A DNA stretch of 64,000 nucleotides, taken from contig CAWCWA010000001.1 in NCBI GenBank assembly GCA_963799085.1, positions 124,001 through 188,000 on the forward strand. The letters run 5' to 3'. Numbering within the stretch: the first letter of the stretch is position 1; every line of letters begins with the position of its first letter. Both the position numbers and the translations under genes were made by a program. Positions 47,758 to 58,469 of the stretch are shown one piece after another. The notes under the pieces were generated by a model. It had not been told where the DNA came from, did no database searches, and saw only the letters and a program-made list of their open reading frames with translations. This DNA comes from AP-15 sp963799085. GTDB taxonomy: Bacteria > Pseudomonadota > Alphaproteobacteria > ATCC43930 > CGMCC-115725.

Positions 47758-50432
47758 ACGGTGGCGTCCGCGCCGCCCGACAGAGTCGCCTGCGCCGCGG
47801 CGAGGCGCGCGATCGGCACGCGATAGGGCGAGCACGACACATAGTCGAGCCCGACGCTCTCGCAGAACCGGATCGAAGCCGGGTCCCCGCCATGTTCGCC
47901 GCAGATCCCGAGCTTCAGATCGGGCCGGACGGCGCGTCCGCGCTCGGCTGCGATCCGCACCATCTCGCCGACCCCTTCGACATCGATCGTGACGAACGGG
48001 TCATGCTCGAAAATGCCGAGCTTCTGATAGGCGCCGATGAAGCTCGCCGCATCGTCGCGCGACAGCCCGAAGACGGTCTGGGTCAGATCGTTGGTGCCGA
48101 AGCTGAAAAATTCAGCACCGTGCGCAATGTCGCCGGCGCGCAACGCCGCCCGCGGCAATTCGATCATCGTGCCGACGAGATAGGGGATGTCGATGCCGGC
48201 CTTCTCCATGATCTGGCGCCCGACGCGGTCGATCATCGTCTTGAGGATGTCGAATTCCTTTCGCGTCGCGATCAGCGGCACCATGATTTCGGGTTCGACC
48301 GGCTCGCCGGCTTCCTTCGCCACGGCAACCGCCGCCTCGAAGATCGCGGTCACCTGCATTTCGTAGATTTCCGGGTAGGTGATGCCGAGGCGGCAGCCGC
48401 GATGGCCGAGCATCGGGTTCGCCTCATGCAGGCGCGCCGCGAGATGGCGGACCTGGCCGACATCCTTGTCGAGATAGCGCGCCATCTCCTCGAACTCGCC
48501 CTGGGTCTTCGGCAGAAATTCGTGGAATGGCGGGTCCAGCAGCCGGATCGTCACCGGCAGACCCTTCATGACTCGGAATATCTCGATGAAATCCTGGCGC
48601 TGCATTGGCAGCAGCTTGGCGAGCCCGGCGCGCCGTCCGGCGCTGTCTTCGGCCATGATAACCCGGCGGATCGGGCCGATGCGGTCGGCCTCGAAGAACA
48701 TATGCTCGGTGCGGCTGAGCCCGATGCCCTCGGCGCCGAAGCGGCGCGCGGTGCGAACATCGGCCGCGGTTTCGGCGTTGGTCCGCACCTTCATCCGCCG
48801 TACAGCGTCGGCCCAGCCCATCAAGGTGGCGAAATCGCCTGAGAATTCGGGCTGGATCGTCGCCACCTCGCCGATCATCACCTCGCCGGTGCCGCCGTCG
48901 AGGGTCAGGATCTCGCCGGCCTTCACGACCTTGTTGCGCGCCGACATCGTGCGCGCCGCGTAGTCGACGCGGATGTCGCCGGCGCCCGCGACACAGGGGC
49001 GGCCCATTCCCCGGGCGACAACGGCGGCGTGGCTCGTCATGCCGCCGCGGGTCGTCAGGATGCCGCGGGCGGCGTGCATGCCGTGGATATCCTCGGGGCT
49101 GGTCTCGTTCCGCACCAGGATCACCGCTTCGCCATGCGCGGCGGCCGCTTCGGCCTCCTCGGCGGAGAACACGATTTTGCCCGAGGCCGCACCCGGCGAG
49201 GCCGGTAGCCCTTGCGCCAGCACCGTGGTCTTAGCCCTGGGGTTGAGGGTCGGGTGCAACAACTGGTCGAGCGAGTTGGGTTCGATCCGCAGGATCGCCT
49301 CGTTGCGGTCGATCACCTCTTCTGCAACCATTGAAACCGCGATCTTCAGCGCCGCTTGCGCAGTGCGCTTGCCGGTTCGCGTCTGCAGCATCCACAATTT
49401 GCCGCGCTGCACCGTGAACTCGATGTCCTGCATGTCGCGATAGTGACGCTCCAGGGTCCGCCGCACCTCGTAAAGCTGCGCCAGCACCTGCGGCATCACT
49501 TCTTCCATGGCCGGCAGCGACGAATTGGTCGCTTCCTTGCCGGCGATCGTCAGGTGTTGCGGGGTGCGAATGCCGGCGACGACATCCTCACCCTGCGCGT
49601 TGACCAGATATTCGCCGTAAAGCTCGTCGGCGCCGGTCGACGGATTGCGGGTAAAGGCGACCCCCGTGGCGCAATCCGACCCCATATTGCCGAAAACCAT
49701 CGCCTGGACATTGACCGCAGTCCCCCAATCAGCGGGCACGTCGTGCAACCGGCGATATGTTACCGCGCGCGGGTTCATCCAGGAGGAAAAGACGGCGCCG
49801 ATGGCGCCCCAAAGCTGCTCGCGCGGGTCTTGCGGAAACGGGTGCGCGTGCACCTCGGCGACCACGTCCTTGAAGCCGTCGACAATGATCTTCCAATCCG
49901 CGGCCCCAAGATCGGTGTCGGACTTGAAGTCATGCTCGAATTTGTAGTCGTCGAGCAGTTCCTCGAAATGATGGTGGTCGACGCCAAGCACGACCTGGCC
50001 GTACATCTGAATAAAGCGCCGGTAGCTGTCATAGGCGAAGCGCTCGTCGCCGCTCCTGTGCGCAAGGCCTTCGACGGCGCGGTCATTGAGCCCGAGGTTT
50101 AGTACGGTATCGAGCATCCCCGGCATCGACACCCGGGCGCCCGAACGCACCGAGACAAGGAGCGGATTGTCGGCGTCGCCGAACCGCGCGCCGAGCGATT
50201 TTTCAACGGCCGCCAATGCCGCCGCGGCTTCGTCCTCCAGCTCAGGCGGTTAGGAATTTTCGTGGTTGAAATAATATTTGCAGGCTTCGGTCGTGATCGT
50301 GAATCCGGGCGGTACCGGCAGCCCGAGATTGCACATCTCGGCGAGGCCCGCGCCCTTTCCGCCGAGCAGATCGCGCATCTCGGCCCGGCCCTCGGTCTTG
50401 TCCGCGCCAAACCGGTAAACCCATTTGGTCAT
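47754..50432 (-). CDS. ppdK: Pyruvate, phosphate dikinase with an in-frame TAA at codon 61
   Basis: 892 codons, typical PPDK length. The enzyme interconverts pyruvate + ATP + Pi and PEP + AMP + PPi. N-terminal nucleotide-binding GGKGAGLAEM, central phospho-His in GGMTSHAAVVARGMGRPC, and the C-terminal PEP/pyruvate barrel (GIGLSRTEHMFFE, MLGHRGCRLGITYPEIYEMQ, FFSFGTNDLTQ) are present. Codon 61 (50250-50252) is TAA, between NHENS and PPELEDEAAAAL, in the same reading frame on both sides, so it is a base substitution, not an indel. A tyrosine or similar is expected there. Either one base is wrong in the sequence or the gene is truly inactivated. It begins 8 bp after the glyS stop. Confidence 0.88.
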
Positions 50433-50439
50433 GCCTCGC

Positions 50440-52519
50440 TCATCCTTCGATCTCCGAGAAAGCGGCGACCTGTTCCATCACCGCGCGGATGCGGGACAGC
50501 AAGCGCAGCCGATTCTCGCGCAAATTTTCGCTCATCCGTATTAACGGTCACCTTGTCGAAAAATTCGTCAACCGGATGACGCAATGCCGCGAGTGCGGCC
50601 ATCGCCTCGGCGAAATCCTCCCGATGCAGGGCCTGATCCACGCGCCCGGCAACCTCAGTCAGCCGCTCGGCAAGAGCCTGCTCCTCTGACTGGCGGAAGA
50701 GATTTGGATCGATGTTACCTCGGGTCCAACCCTGCGACTCGATCGCGACAATGTTCGACGCTCGGCGGTAAGCGATCAGCAAGTTCATGCCGTCCTCCCT
50801 TTGGAGGAAATTTGCTAGCGCTTTCACACGCGCCAGCAACTGCACAAGATCGTCAGCAACAACGATAGGAAGGTTGTAAACCGCATTGATCAAATCATAC
50901 CGGACGCCTTCGGCGCGCATGTGCACTTCCGCCCGGCGAAAAATGAAAACCAGACACTCACCCGGGATTGCACTGCGATTAACCAGGGTGGGATCCAGAT
51001 GAACCATCGCGTCCCGAAAGACGTCGCCCAGCGAAAGCCTTAGTTCATTCTCAATAATTAGTCGGATGATCCCAAGTGCAGCACGGCGCAACCCAAACGG
51101 GTCGCGCGATCCGGTCGGACGTTCATTGATCGCAACGAAGGCTGCCAGGGAATCGATCTTGTCGGCGAGTGCGACGACGATGCTTTCGGGCGCCTGCGGG
51201 CAGGCGTCGTTGGGACCGAGCGGCCGGTAGTGGTCGGCGATCGCGTCCGCGACCACGAGGGGTTCGCCGTCATGGAGCGCGTAGTCGCGGCCCATGACGC
51301 CCTGGAGTTCGGGAAATTCGCCGACCATCCCGGACGATAGATCGGCCTTGGCGAGATATGCCGCGCGGCGCGCGCGGTCGCGGTCGGCCCCGGGAACGAA
51401 CGGCGCCAGATAATCGGCCAATGCCTCGACGCGGCGGACCTTGTCGTAGACGCTGCCGAGCTTGGCGTGAAAGACGCGGCCCTTCAGCGCGTCTACGCGG
51501 TCGGCAAGCCGGGTCTTCCTATCCTGGTCCCAGAAGAAGCGGGCGTCGGAGAGCCGCGCGCGCAGGACGCGCTCGTTGCCGGCGACGATCGTCTTGCCGC
51601 CGTCGACGGCCACGTTGTTGGCGACGAACAAGAAGCGCGGCGCCGGTGTATCGTCGGCATTGAGGCAGGAGAAGTATTTCTGGTGCGCGCGCATCGCGGT
51701 CGCCAGGACCTCGGGCGGCAGCGACATGAAATCGGCGTCGATCCGCCCCGCCAGGACCACCGGGAATTCGACGAGACCAGTGACCTCGTCGAGCAATCCG
51801 GGATCGGGCTTGACCCGCAGCCCCGCGGCGGCGTCGGCGAGAGCGTCGCGGATCATCTCCCTGCGCGCCTCGTGGTCGAGAAGGACCCGGGCGTCGGCAA
51901 GACGCGCCAGATAATCCTCCGCGTCTGCGACTTCGAACGCGTCCGGCGCCATAAAGCGGTGGCCGCGCGTCGTACGCCCGACCGGGACGCCGTCGAGCGC
52001 TAACGGCAGAACCTCGCCCTCGAACAGGCACAGGACGGAATTCAGCGGCCGCACCCAGCGCAGCGTCGAGGCCGGGTAGCGCATCGATTTGGGCCACGGC
52101 AGTTCCGCCATCGCCGCGCGGATCAATTCCGGCAGGATTTCCGCGCTGCGTCGGCCCGGCTGCTCCAGGACGGCGAAATAAAATTCGCCGCGGCCGGTGT
52201 CGCGAACCTCGCACTCGCCGATATCGGCAAGCCCGGACGCGCGCAAAAACCCCTCGATCGCCGGTTGCGGCGCGCCGACGCGCGGGCCACGGCGCTCCTC
52301 GGTCCGGTCCGGCTGGGTGTGTGGGATGCCTTCGGCAATCACCGTCAACCGGCGTGGGGTGACATAGCCGCGGATCGCCGCTGCGAGGATTTCGGCCGCG
52401 GCCAGTTTCGCGCGCAGCAAGCCGACGAGATCCTCGATCGCGCGGCGCTGCATCCGCGCCGGGATCTCCTCGGAGAGGAGTTCGAGCAGGAGCTCGCCGG
52501 CCGCTGGCCTGCGGCTCAT
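50440..52519 (-). CDS. glyS: Glycyl-tRNA synthetase beta subunit (one C-terminal frameshift)
   Basis: About 693 residues. Start 52519 (MSRRPAAGELLLELLSEEIP ARMQRR) is the family consensus. LPWPKSMRYPAST, RPLNSVLCLFEGE, AHQKYFSCLN and KADLSSGMVGEFPELQGVMG are GlyS signatures. Near 50,530 one indel separates VNTDE from ENLRENRLRLLSRIRAVM; the corrected C-terminus ends at a TGA at 50440-50442. Essential with the alpha subunit GlyQ, whose gene normally precedes glyS but is absent here. The indel is most likely sequence error. An upstream ATG at 52552 is an alternative start. Confidence 0.88.
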
Positions 52520-52535
52520 CGGCGCGGGGCCGCTC

Positions 52536-54149
52536 TCACCCGACCGAGCCATCGGCGGCGCGTCGCAGCACGACGCCGGGCAAGGCGCCCGTGTGTTTGG
52601 CGCTATCGACGACGACGACCCCGTTTACCAGCACCGTCGTGCGCGGCCCGCTCGGGAATTGGTGCGGCTCGGCGTAGGTGGCGCGGTCGCGGAAATCGGC
52701 CGGGTCGAAGATCGCGATGTCGGCGCGATACCCCTCCCGCAATAGCCCGCGGTCGCGCAGCCGCAGGGCTGCGGCGGTGGCGCCCGTCATCTTGCGCACC
52801 GCCAGTTCGAGCGGCAGCAGGCGTTCCTGATGCACGTAATGGCCGATCACGCGCGGAAACGTTCCGTAGAAGCGCGGATGCGGCATTCCCTGGCCGACGA
52901 CGCCGTAGGGCGCGACGCAATTGCCGTCGGAACCGACAAGCGCTGTCGGCGAGCACAGGATTGTGCGGATGTCGTCCTCGGCGATCGAGGTAATCAGGAC
53001 ACGCGTGGCGCCGTTGTCGGCGATCAGGAAATCGCAGAGCGCGTCGATCGGGTCGACGCCGCGGGCGGCGGCGATGGCGGCGATCGTTTCGCCCGCATGC
53101 TGCGGCAGATGCGGCGAAATCGAGATTTGAACGCATTCCCAGGACGGGATGCGGCCCCAATTGTTGAGGCCGTCACGCTCGATCTCGGCGCGGATGCGCG
53201 CCCGGCTCTCGGCCGCGGCAAGGCGCGCCAGCATCGCGTCGAGCCCGCCGACCTGCACCCAGGGCGGCAGCAGATTCTTCAGCGGGTTGGCGCCGGCGGC
53301 ATAGGGATAGGCGTCGCAGTCGATAGCGCAGCCGGCGGCGCGCGCGCGGTCGATCATGTCGAGGATCTGCGCGGCCCTGCCCCAATTGTCGAGGCCAGAG
53401 CATTTGAGATGCACGATCTCGACATGAACGCCGACCGCGCGGGCGAACGCGATCGCCTCCTCGACGCTTTCGATCACCCGGTTCGACTCGTCGCGGATGT
53501 GGGTGAAGTAGAGCGCGTTATGACGCTTTAAGGCCGGGCCGAAGGCGAGCAATTCCTGAGGCTCGGCAAAGCTGCCGGGCGGCGTGAAGAGCCCCGAAGA
53601 GAGGCCCAGCGCGCCGGCCTCGAGCCCTTCCTCGAGGAGCGCTGTCATCGCCTCAAGCTCGGCCGGGCTCGGCGCCCGGTCTTCGAGCCCCATGACCATC
53701 AGCCGCAACGTGTTATGGCCGACCAGCATGCCGGCGTTGAGCGCGACCGCGGGAAACGTGTCGAGATATTCCGGAAAGCGCATCTCGCGAAACGGCAGCC
53801 ACGGCGCCCCGCCGCTCAGATAATCGGCGAGAAGCTGGGCTTTTCCCGGCAACACCGGCGCCACCGAAAACCCGCAATGGCCGATGATCTCGGTCGTGAC
53901 CCCCTGGCGCACCTTGCTTTCGGCCTTGGGGTTGATCGGCAATGTGAAATCGGAATGGGTCTTGATGTCGATGAAGCCCGGCGTCACCGCGAGGCCTTCG
54001 GCGTCGATGATCCTCGCCCCACCCACCGGCAGCGACCGGTCGATCGCCGCGATGTATCCGTCATGCACCGCAACATCGCCCGGACGACCCGGCGAGCCGC
54101 TGCCGTCGATGATCGTGCCGCCGCGGATCAGGATGTCGGCGGTCGTCAT
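52536..54149 (-). CDS. N-acyl-D-amino-acid deacylase family (D-aminoacylase) amidohydrolase
   Basis: 537 residues, intact. The amidohydrolase N-terminal strand domain and metal motif are ILIRGGTIIDGSGSPG, VTPGFIDIKTHSDFTLPINP (H-x-D type), IIGHCGFSVAP (Cys/His region), FTHIRDESNRVIESVEEAIA and VHLKCSGLDNWG. LVGSDGNCVAPYG holds the conserved Asp. Such enzymes hydrolyse N-acyl-D-amino acids or dihydropyrimidine-like substrates. Its stop falls 16 bp beyond the glyS start, so the two genes overlap slightly. The location between a ferredoxin reductase gene and glyS is unusual. Confidence 0.85.
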   Translation of the reverse strand: MTTADILIRGGTIIDGSGSPGRPGDVAVHDGYIAAIDRSLPVGGARIIDAEGLAVTPGFIDIKTHSDFTLPINPKAESKVRQGVTTEIIGHCGFSVAPVLPGKAQLLADYLSGGAPWLPFREMRFPEYLDTFPAVALNAGMLVGHNTLRLMVMGLEDRAPSPAELEAMTALLEEGLEAGALGLSSGLFTPPGSFAEPQELLAFGPALKRHNALYFTHIRDESNRVIESVEEAIAFARAVGVHVEIVHLKCSGLDNWGRAAQILDMIDRARAAGCAIDCDAYPYAAGANPLKNLLPPWVQVGGLDAMLARLAAAESRARIRAEIERDGLNNWGRIPSWECVQISISPHLPQHAGETIAAIAAARGVDPIDALCDFLIADNGATRVLITSIAEDDIRTILCSPTALVGSDGNCVAPYGVVGQGMPHPRFYGTFPRVIGHYVHQERLLPLELAVRKMTGATAAALRLRDRGLLREGYRADIAIFDPADFRDRATYAEPHQFPSGPRTTVLVNGVVVVDSAKHTGALPGVVLRRAADGSVG

Positions 54150-55375
54150 TTGCGGGCCGCGTGCGCGCGCAGATCGAAATCCGGATCGGCCGCCTCTTCC
54201 GGCGAAAGCTGCGGCTCGCCCGCGAGAATGCGGCGGGCCGCGATGTGGTCGGCCGGGCGGTTGACCGACTCGACGCCGATCAGCCGGCCGTCGCGAAAGC
54301 AGAATACCGAAAAGCTGCGGCTCTCGGGTTCGCCGCGCAGGATTGCGGCGTCATGCCCGATGACGAGCCCGGCGATCTGCAGTTTGAGATCGCGCTGGTC
54401 GCTCCAGAACCACGGCACCTTGTGATAGGGTGCGGGTTTGCCGACGATGGCGGCGGCGGCAGCGCGCGCCTGATCGACGCAATTCTGCACCGATTCGAGC
54501 CGCACGGGGCCCTCGGCAAAGCGCGTCGGAAAATTCGCGCAATCGCCGATCGCAAAGATCGCTTCATCTTCGGTGACGAGATTGGCGTCGACGACGATCC
54601 CGTTTGCGACGGCAAGCCCGGCCTCCGCCGCAAGCTCGGCGTTGGGCACGACGCCGATGCAGACGAGGACCAGATCGGCGGGCAGATCACGTCCGTCGCC
54701 GGTCTCCACGCCCGTCACCCGGCCACGGTCGCCGAGAATGCGCGTGACCCCGGTTCCGAGCGAGAGTGTCGCGCCCCAGCCGCGATGCGCCTCGGTGAAA
54801 AGGCGAGAGATCGGGACTGAGACGACCCGGCCCATCGGCAATTGCGTCAGTTCGACGATATGCACCGCCGCCCCGGCGGCGATCGCGACCGAGGCGAACT
54901 CAAGTCCGATAAAGCCGGCGCCGATCACCACGACCTCGCGCGCCTCCTTGAGCCGCTGGCGCAAGGCGTCGGCATCGGCAAGGCCGCGCAGTCCGAGAAC
55001 CCCGTCGAGATCGGCGCCCGGGACCGGCAGCGGCCGGTTGCGCGCGCCCGTCGCCAGCACGATCCGATCGCAGGCTATTTCATTGCCAGAAGCGAGCCGC
55101 AACTTGCCGCCGCGCCGGTCGATCGCGGTCACGGTCTCGCCGCTGACCAGTTCGATACTCTGCTTTTCGTAAAAGGCCTCCGGCCGCAGCCACAATTCGT
55201 CGAGACTGCTTTCGCCGGCGAGATAGGATTTCGACAATGGCGGGCGCTGGTACGGCAGAGCCGGTTCGTCGCCGAACAGCAGGACGCGCCCGGCAAACCC
55301 CTCCTGGCGCAGCGAGGAGGCGGCCTGAAACCCGCCCTGGCCGGCGCCGATGATGGCGACGACCGGTTCCGGCAT
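54146..55375 (-). CDS. NAD(P)H:ferredoxin reductase, FAD-dependent
   Basis: 409 residues, pyridine-nucleotide-disulfide fold of the putidaredoxin-reductase type. FAD motif IIGAGQGGFQAASSLR, NAD motif VVVIGAGFIGLEFASVAI, ATGARNRPLPVPG and IFAIGDCANFPTRFAEG. LPYQRPPLSKSYL is diagnostic of oxygenase-coupled ferredoxin reductases. It lies directly downstream of the ferredoxin gene (stop and start share one base) and would pass electrons from NADH to it. This pair could serve a P450 or the Rieske oxygenase at 31 kb, but no direct link is visible. Confidence 0.88.
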   Translation of the reverse strand: MPEPVVAIIGAGQGGFQAASSLRQEGFAGRVLLFGDEPALPYQRPPLSKSYLAGESSLDELWLRPEAFYEKQSIELVSGETVTAIDRRGGKLRLASGNEIACDRIVLATGARNRPLPVPGADLDGVLGLRGLADADALRQRLKEAREVVVIGAGFIGLEFASVAIAAGAAVHIVELTQLPMGRVVSVPISRLFTEAHRGWGATLSLGTGVTRILGDRGRVTGVETGDGRDLPADLVLVCIGVVPNAELAAEAGLAVANGIVVDANLVTEDEAIFAIGDCANFPTRFAEGPVRLESVQNCVDQARAAAAAIVGKPAPYHKVPWFWSDQRDLKLQIAGLVIGHDAAILRGEPESRSFSVFCFRDGRLIGVESVNRPADHIAARRILAGEPQLSPEEAADPDFDLRAHAARK

Positions 55376-55698
55376 CAGACCTGCGTCTCCGGCAGATGGA
55401 CGACAAGGCCCTCCATCTCCGGGGTCACGGTCAGCTGGCAGCTGAGCCGGCTATTGGGCTTGCGCTCGCTCGCGGTGAATTCGAGCATAGCCTTCTCGTC
55501 GTCCGATTGCCCGGGCAGCTGAGCGAGCCGGTCCTCCTCGACATAGACGTGGCAGGTGGCGCACATCATCTCGCCGCCGCATTCGGCCACGATGCCGTCG
55601 ACGCCGTTGAGGATCGCGCCGCGCATGACGCTGGTGCCGACCGGCACGTCGAGCACGTCCTCGGATCCGTCGGGGTGAACATAGGTTATTTTCGGCAT
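55375..55698 (-). CDS. [2Fe-2S] ferredoxin, adrenodoxin/putidaredoxin type
   Basis: 107 residues. MPKITYVHPDGSEDVLDVPV begins the fold, and AECGGEMMCATCHVYV gives three ligands with the fourth Cys in SRLSCQLTV. GQSDDEKAMLEF follows as in vertebrate-type ferredoxins. It would be reduced by the adjacent reductase. The stop overlaps the reductase start. Confidence 0.9.
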   Translation of the reverse strand: MPKITYVHPDGSEDVLDVPVGTSVMRGAILNGVDGIVAECGGEMMCATCHVYVEEDRLAQLPGQSDDEKAMLEFTASERKPNSRLSCQLTVTPEMEGLVVHLPETQV

Positions 55699-55766
55699 CG
55701 TCTTCCTATCGGCTGGCTGGCGGGAGGGCGAAGGCGCGATCTACATCGGACACCCTCCGCGCGCCG

Positions 55767-56804
55767 TCAAGCCTGGAGCGCGAGCGAGACCCGATCGCCG
55801 GAAGCGGTCAGCGTTGCGCCCAATGCCGCACTCTCCTGCGCGATCAGGTCGAAGGCCGCACCCTCCTCGGCGGGCGAGCGCAACAGGGTGCGGTTCTGCG
55901 CGTCGTGGCGCACGAACTGGAAGCCGGCTTTTTCGATGCCGCCGCGGCCGCATTCGGCCCGCGCCATCATGCCGAGCCAGTCGCCGTGGCGATGCCCCCG
56001 ATGGCCGGTATGGAACGAAAAGCTGCCGAGCCCGTAGAAGATGGGTTTGCCCTTGTAGAGTTCGACCGGCAGCGAATAATGCGGGCCATGGCCGATCACG
56101 ATGTCGGCGCCGGCGTCGATCGCGGCATGGGCGATCTCCTTCATATACTGCAAGACCTCGCGGCCGACCCCCCAATGGCACGAGGCAACAACGATATCGG
56201 CCCGCTCCCGCAAGGCCGCGACATCCTCGGCGAACCATCTGAGATATTGCGGGTCGGCCCAGGTTATGATCTGCGGCGGCAGACCCGGCCGGTTGGCCGG
56301 CGGACGCCCGCCATGCATCGGGACCTGATAGGCGGTGTGGCCGCGGATCACCGCGATGCCGGCCGAATTGTCGCCGGCCTCGTGGTTGGTCGGCCAATAG
56401 ACCGAGCTGCGCTGCAGGAAGCCGAACCGGAGGCCGCCCTTCTCCAGGATCACCGGCGCCCTTGCCGCCGCCCGGTCGGCTCCGGCGCCGGTGTGGGGGA
56501 TGCCGAGCTGGTCGAGGCGCGCGAGTGACGCGGTGATCGCCGCCTCGCCGTAATTGACGTTGTTGGCGACGCCGACCGCAGCGATGCCGCCGGCCCGGAG
56601 CGCCATGCCGGCGATCTCGGGATCGGCGAAAAAGCCCTCAGCGTCGAGCGAGTGCGTCCGAGGCGGCCGGCAAAGACAGCATTCGAGGTTCGAGAAGACA
56701 AGATCGGCCGCGCGCAGCTCGTCGGCGACCAATGCAAACGGTGTGGCCGCATCGGTCACGTTCATCAAATTCACGTCGCCCGTCAGGATCAGCTCTGCCG
56801 TCAT
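55767..56804 (-). CDS. CapA-family (poly-gamma-glutamate synthesis type) metallophosphatase-like protein
   Basis: 345 residues from the ATG at 56804 with AAAGGAG upstream. Metal-site motifs are LILTGDVNLMN (GDV), VFSNLECCL (NLE), ANNVNYGEAAITASLARLDQ, SCHWGVGRE (H-W) and GHGPHYSLPVELYKGKPIFY (GHxPH). These match CapA-like domains. There are no pgsB/C ligase genes next to it, so a poly-glutamate role is not supported. It probably acts on some phosphoester or capsular/lipid substrate. Confidence 0.8.
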   Translation of the reverse strand: MTAELILTGDVNLMNVTDAATPFALVADELRAADLVFSNLECCLCRPPRTHSLDAEGFFADPEIAGMALRAGGIAAVGVANNVNYGEAAITASLARLDQLGIPHTGAGADRAAARAPVILEKGGLRFGFLQRSSVYWPTNHEAGDNSAGIAVIRGHTAYQVPMHGGRPPANRPGLPPQIITWADPQYLRWFAEDVAALRERADIVVASCHWGVGREVLQYMKEIAHAAIDAGADIVIGHGPHYSLPVELYKGKPIFYGLGSFSFHTGHRGHRHGDWLGMMARAECGRGGIEKAGFQFVRHDAQNRTLLRSPAEEGAAFDLIAQESAALGATLTASGDRVSLALQA

Positions 56805-56908
56805 GGCCGTGCTCCTTTCCCTGCGACCGTACTCCGTAACTGCCACCGCGCAAGCTTGATGCGGCGGTGGGGAGCGGCCAGAATGACCGCCGCAACAGGA
56901 TCGACGCG

Positions 56909-57291
56909 ATGGAACGGATCACGCAATCGCCGCTGGCGGTCTACCAGTCCTATCTGGAAAAGGGCGAACTTGCTTATCAATGGAGCCTTGAGGCGCAGAA
57001 GGCGGTCTTCTATCCGCGCGTCATCTGCCCCTTCACCGGCAGCGACCGGCTCGAATGGCGGGTCAGCGCCGGGCTCGGGACGGTCTACGCGACGACCGTC
57101 ACCTATCCGCGCGACGGGGCGCCCTACAACATCGTGCTGATCGATTGCGACGAGGGCTTCCGGCTGATGAGCCGGGTCGAGGACATCGCCCCCGCGGATG
57201 TGCGGATCGGCATGCGCGTCAAGTTCCGAGTGCATGGCCCGGGCGGCGACGAGCCCGCCTATCCGGTCTTTGTTCCCGTGGGAGGTGCGTC
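56909..57291 (+). CDS. OB-fold/DUF35 protein paired with a thiolase
   Basis: About 128 residues from MERITQSPLAVYQSYLEKGE. It has PRVICPFTGSDRLEWR, the (degenerate) zinc-ribbon-like CPxxG segment, then an OB-fold: LGTVYATTVTYPRDGAPYNI and LMSRVEDI, FRVHGPGGDEPAYPVFVPVG. Such DUF35 proteins form complexes with thiolase-like proteins (SCP-2/ChsH2 type). There is no stop codon in this frame before the following ATG, so the end given is the start of the thiolase; an indel near the junction probably hides the real stop. Confidence 0.72.
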
Positions 57292-58460
57292 ATGGACGGC
57301 CTCATACGTGGCTCGGCCGCGATCGTCGGGGCCGCGGAAAGCGATCTCGGCGCGGTCGCCGCCGAACATGAGCCCGATCGATCTGATGGCGCAGGGCATC
57401 CATCCGTGCGCTCGCCGATTGCGGGCTTGCCAGCTCAAGGATGTCGACGGCCTGATCTGCGCCACGGCGCAGAGCCGCACCTCGGGCCTCAACCTCGCGA
57501 ATATCTCGGGATCTCGCCGGCCTTTATCGACACGACGATCATCGGCGGCTCGTCCTTCATGTTTCATGTCGCGCACGCCCTGGCGGCATGCAGCTCGGGC
57601 TCTGCAACGTCGCGGTCATCGCCTACGGCTCGACGCAGCGCACGATCGGCCGCCGCCAGGCCTCGGTGCGCGAGAACAACCCGTTCGAGACGCCGTTCCG
57701 GCCGTTCCTGCCGTCCACCGCCTATGCGCTCGCCGCCTCGCGCCACATGCACGAATTCGGCACGACCCGCGAGCAATTGGCCGAGGTGGCGGTGGCGGCG
57801 CGCGAATGGGCGTTGATGAACCCGGCCGCGTGGGAGAAGAAGCCGCTGACGTCGCCGAGGTATTGTCGGCGCGGATGATCAGCTACCCGTTCACGGTGCG
57901 CGACATCTGCCTCGTGACCGACGGCGGCGGCGCGATCGTCATGACCACCGCCGAGCGCGCCCGTTCGCTCAAAAAGCCGCCGGTCTTTGTCTTGGGCTGC
58001 GGCCAGGCGATCACCCACGCCAATATTTCGAGCATGCCCGATCTGACCGTGACCGGCGCGCTTGCCGTCCGGCCGCGCCGCCTACGAGATGGCGAAGCTC
58101 GGGCCCAGCGACATCGACGTCGTCGAACTCTACGACGCGTTCACGATCAACACGATCCTCTTCCTCGAAGACCTCGGCTTCTGCAAAAAGGGCGAGGGCG
58201 GGCCGTTTGTCGAAGGCGGCCGCATCGCGCCCGGCGGGCAGCCTGCCGGTCAACACCAATGGCGGCGGCCTCTCCTACTGCCACCCCGGCATGTACGGCC
58301 TGTTCCTGCTGATCGAGGCGACGCGCCAACTGCGCGGCGAATGCGGTGAGCGCCAGGTCGCCGATTGTGAAACGGCGCTCGCCCACGGCAACGGCGGCGT
58401 GCTGTCGTCGCAAAGCACGGTCATCCTCGGCACCGCAGCACGACAATCAGAACAGGGAGG
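57292..58460 (+). CDS. Thiolase / SCP-x-like acetyl-CoA acetyltransferase (many frameshifts)
   Basis: About 385 residues in pieces over three frames. It starts MDGLIRGSAAIVGAAESDLG (GTGGGAGGTGC lies upstream), then SPIDLMAQGIH, DVDGLICATAQSRT, GISPAFIDTTIIGGSSFMFH, AVIAYGSTQRTIGRRQASV, NPFETPFRPFLPSTAYALAA, MISYPFTVRDICLVTDGGGA, DIDVVELYDAFTINTILFLE, NTNGGGLSYCHPGMYGLFLL. The order matches thiolase-like proteins of the lipid-transfer type, including the conserved H-P-G with Cys. At least six indels. End is approximate. It probably acts with the OB-fold partner and the FadB-like protein downstream. Confidence 0.75.
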
Positions 58461-58469
58461 AGCGACGAC

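Noticed and set aside
47754..50216. ppdK as a shorter protein starting at the internal ATG at 50216
   Set aside because: The upstream frame carries the conserved GGKGAGLAEM nucleotide-binding segment in the same frame, so the true gene starts at 50432.
55767..56804. A poly-gamma-glutamate capsule operon
   Set aside because: Only a CapA-like protein is present; pgsB, pgsC and pgsE are absent.
56867..58312. 481-residue protein made of the OB-fold protein plus an extension
   Set aside because: The part after about 57,291 reads only fragments of the thiolase in the wrong frame.
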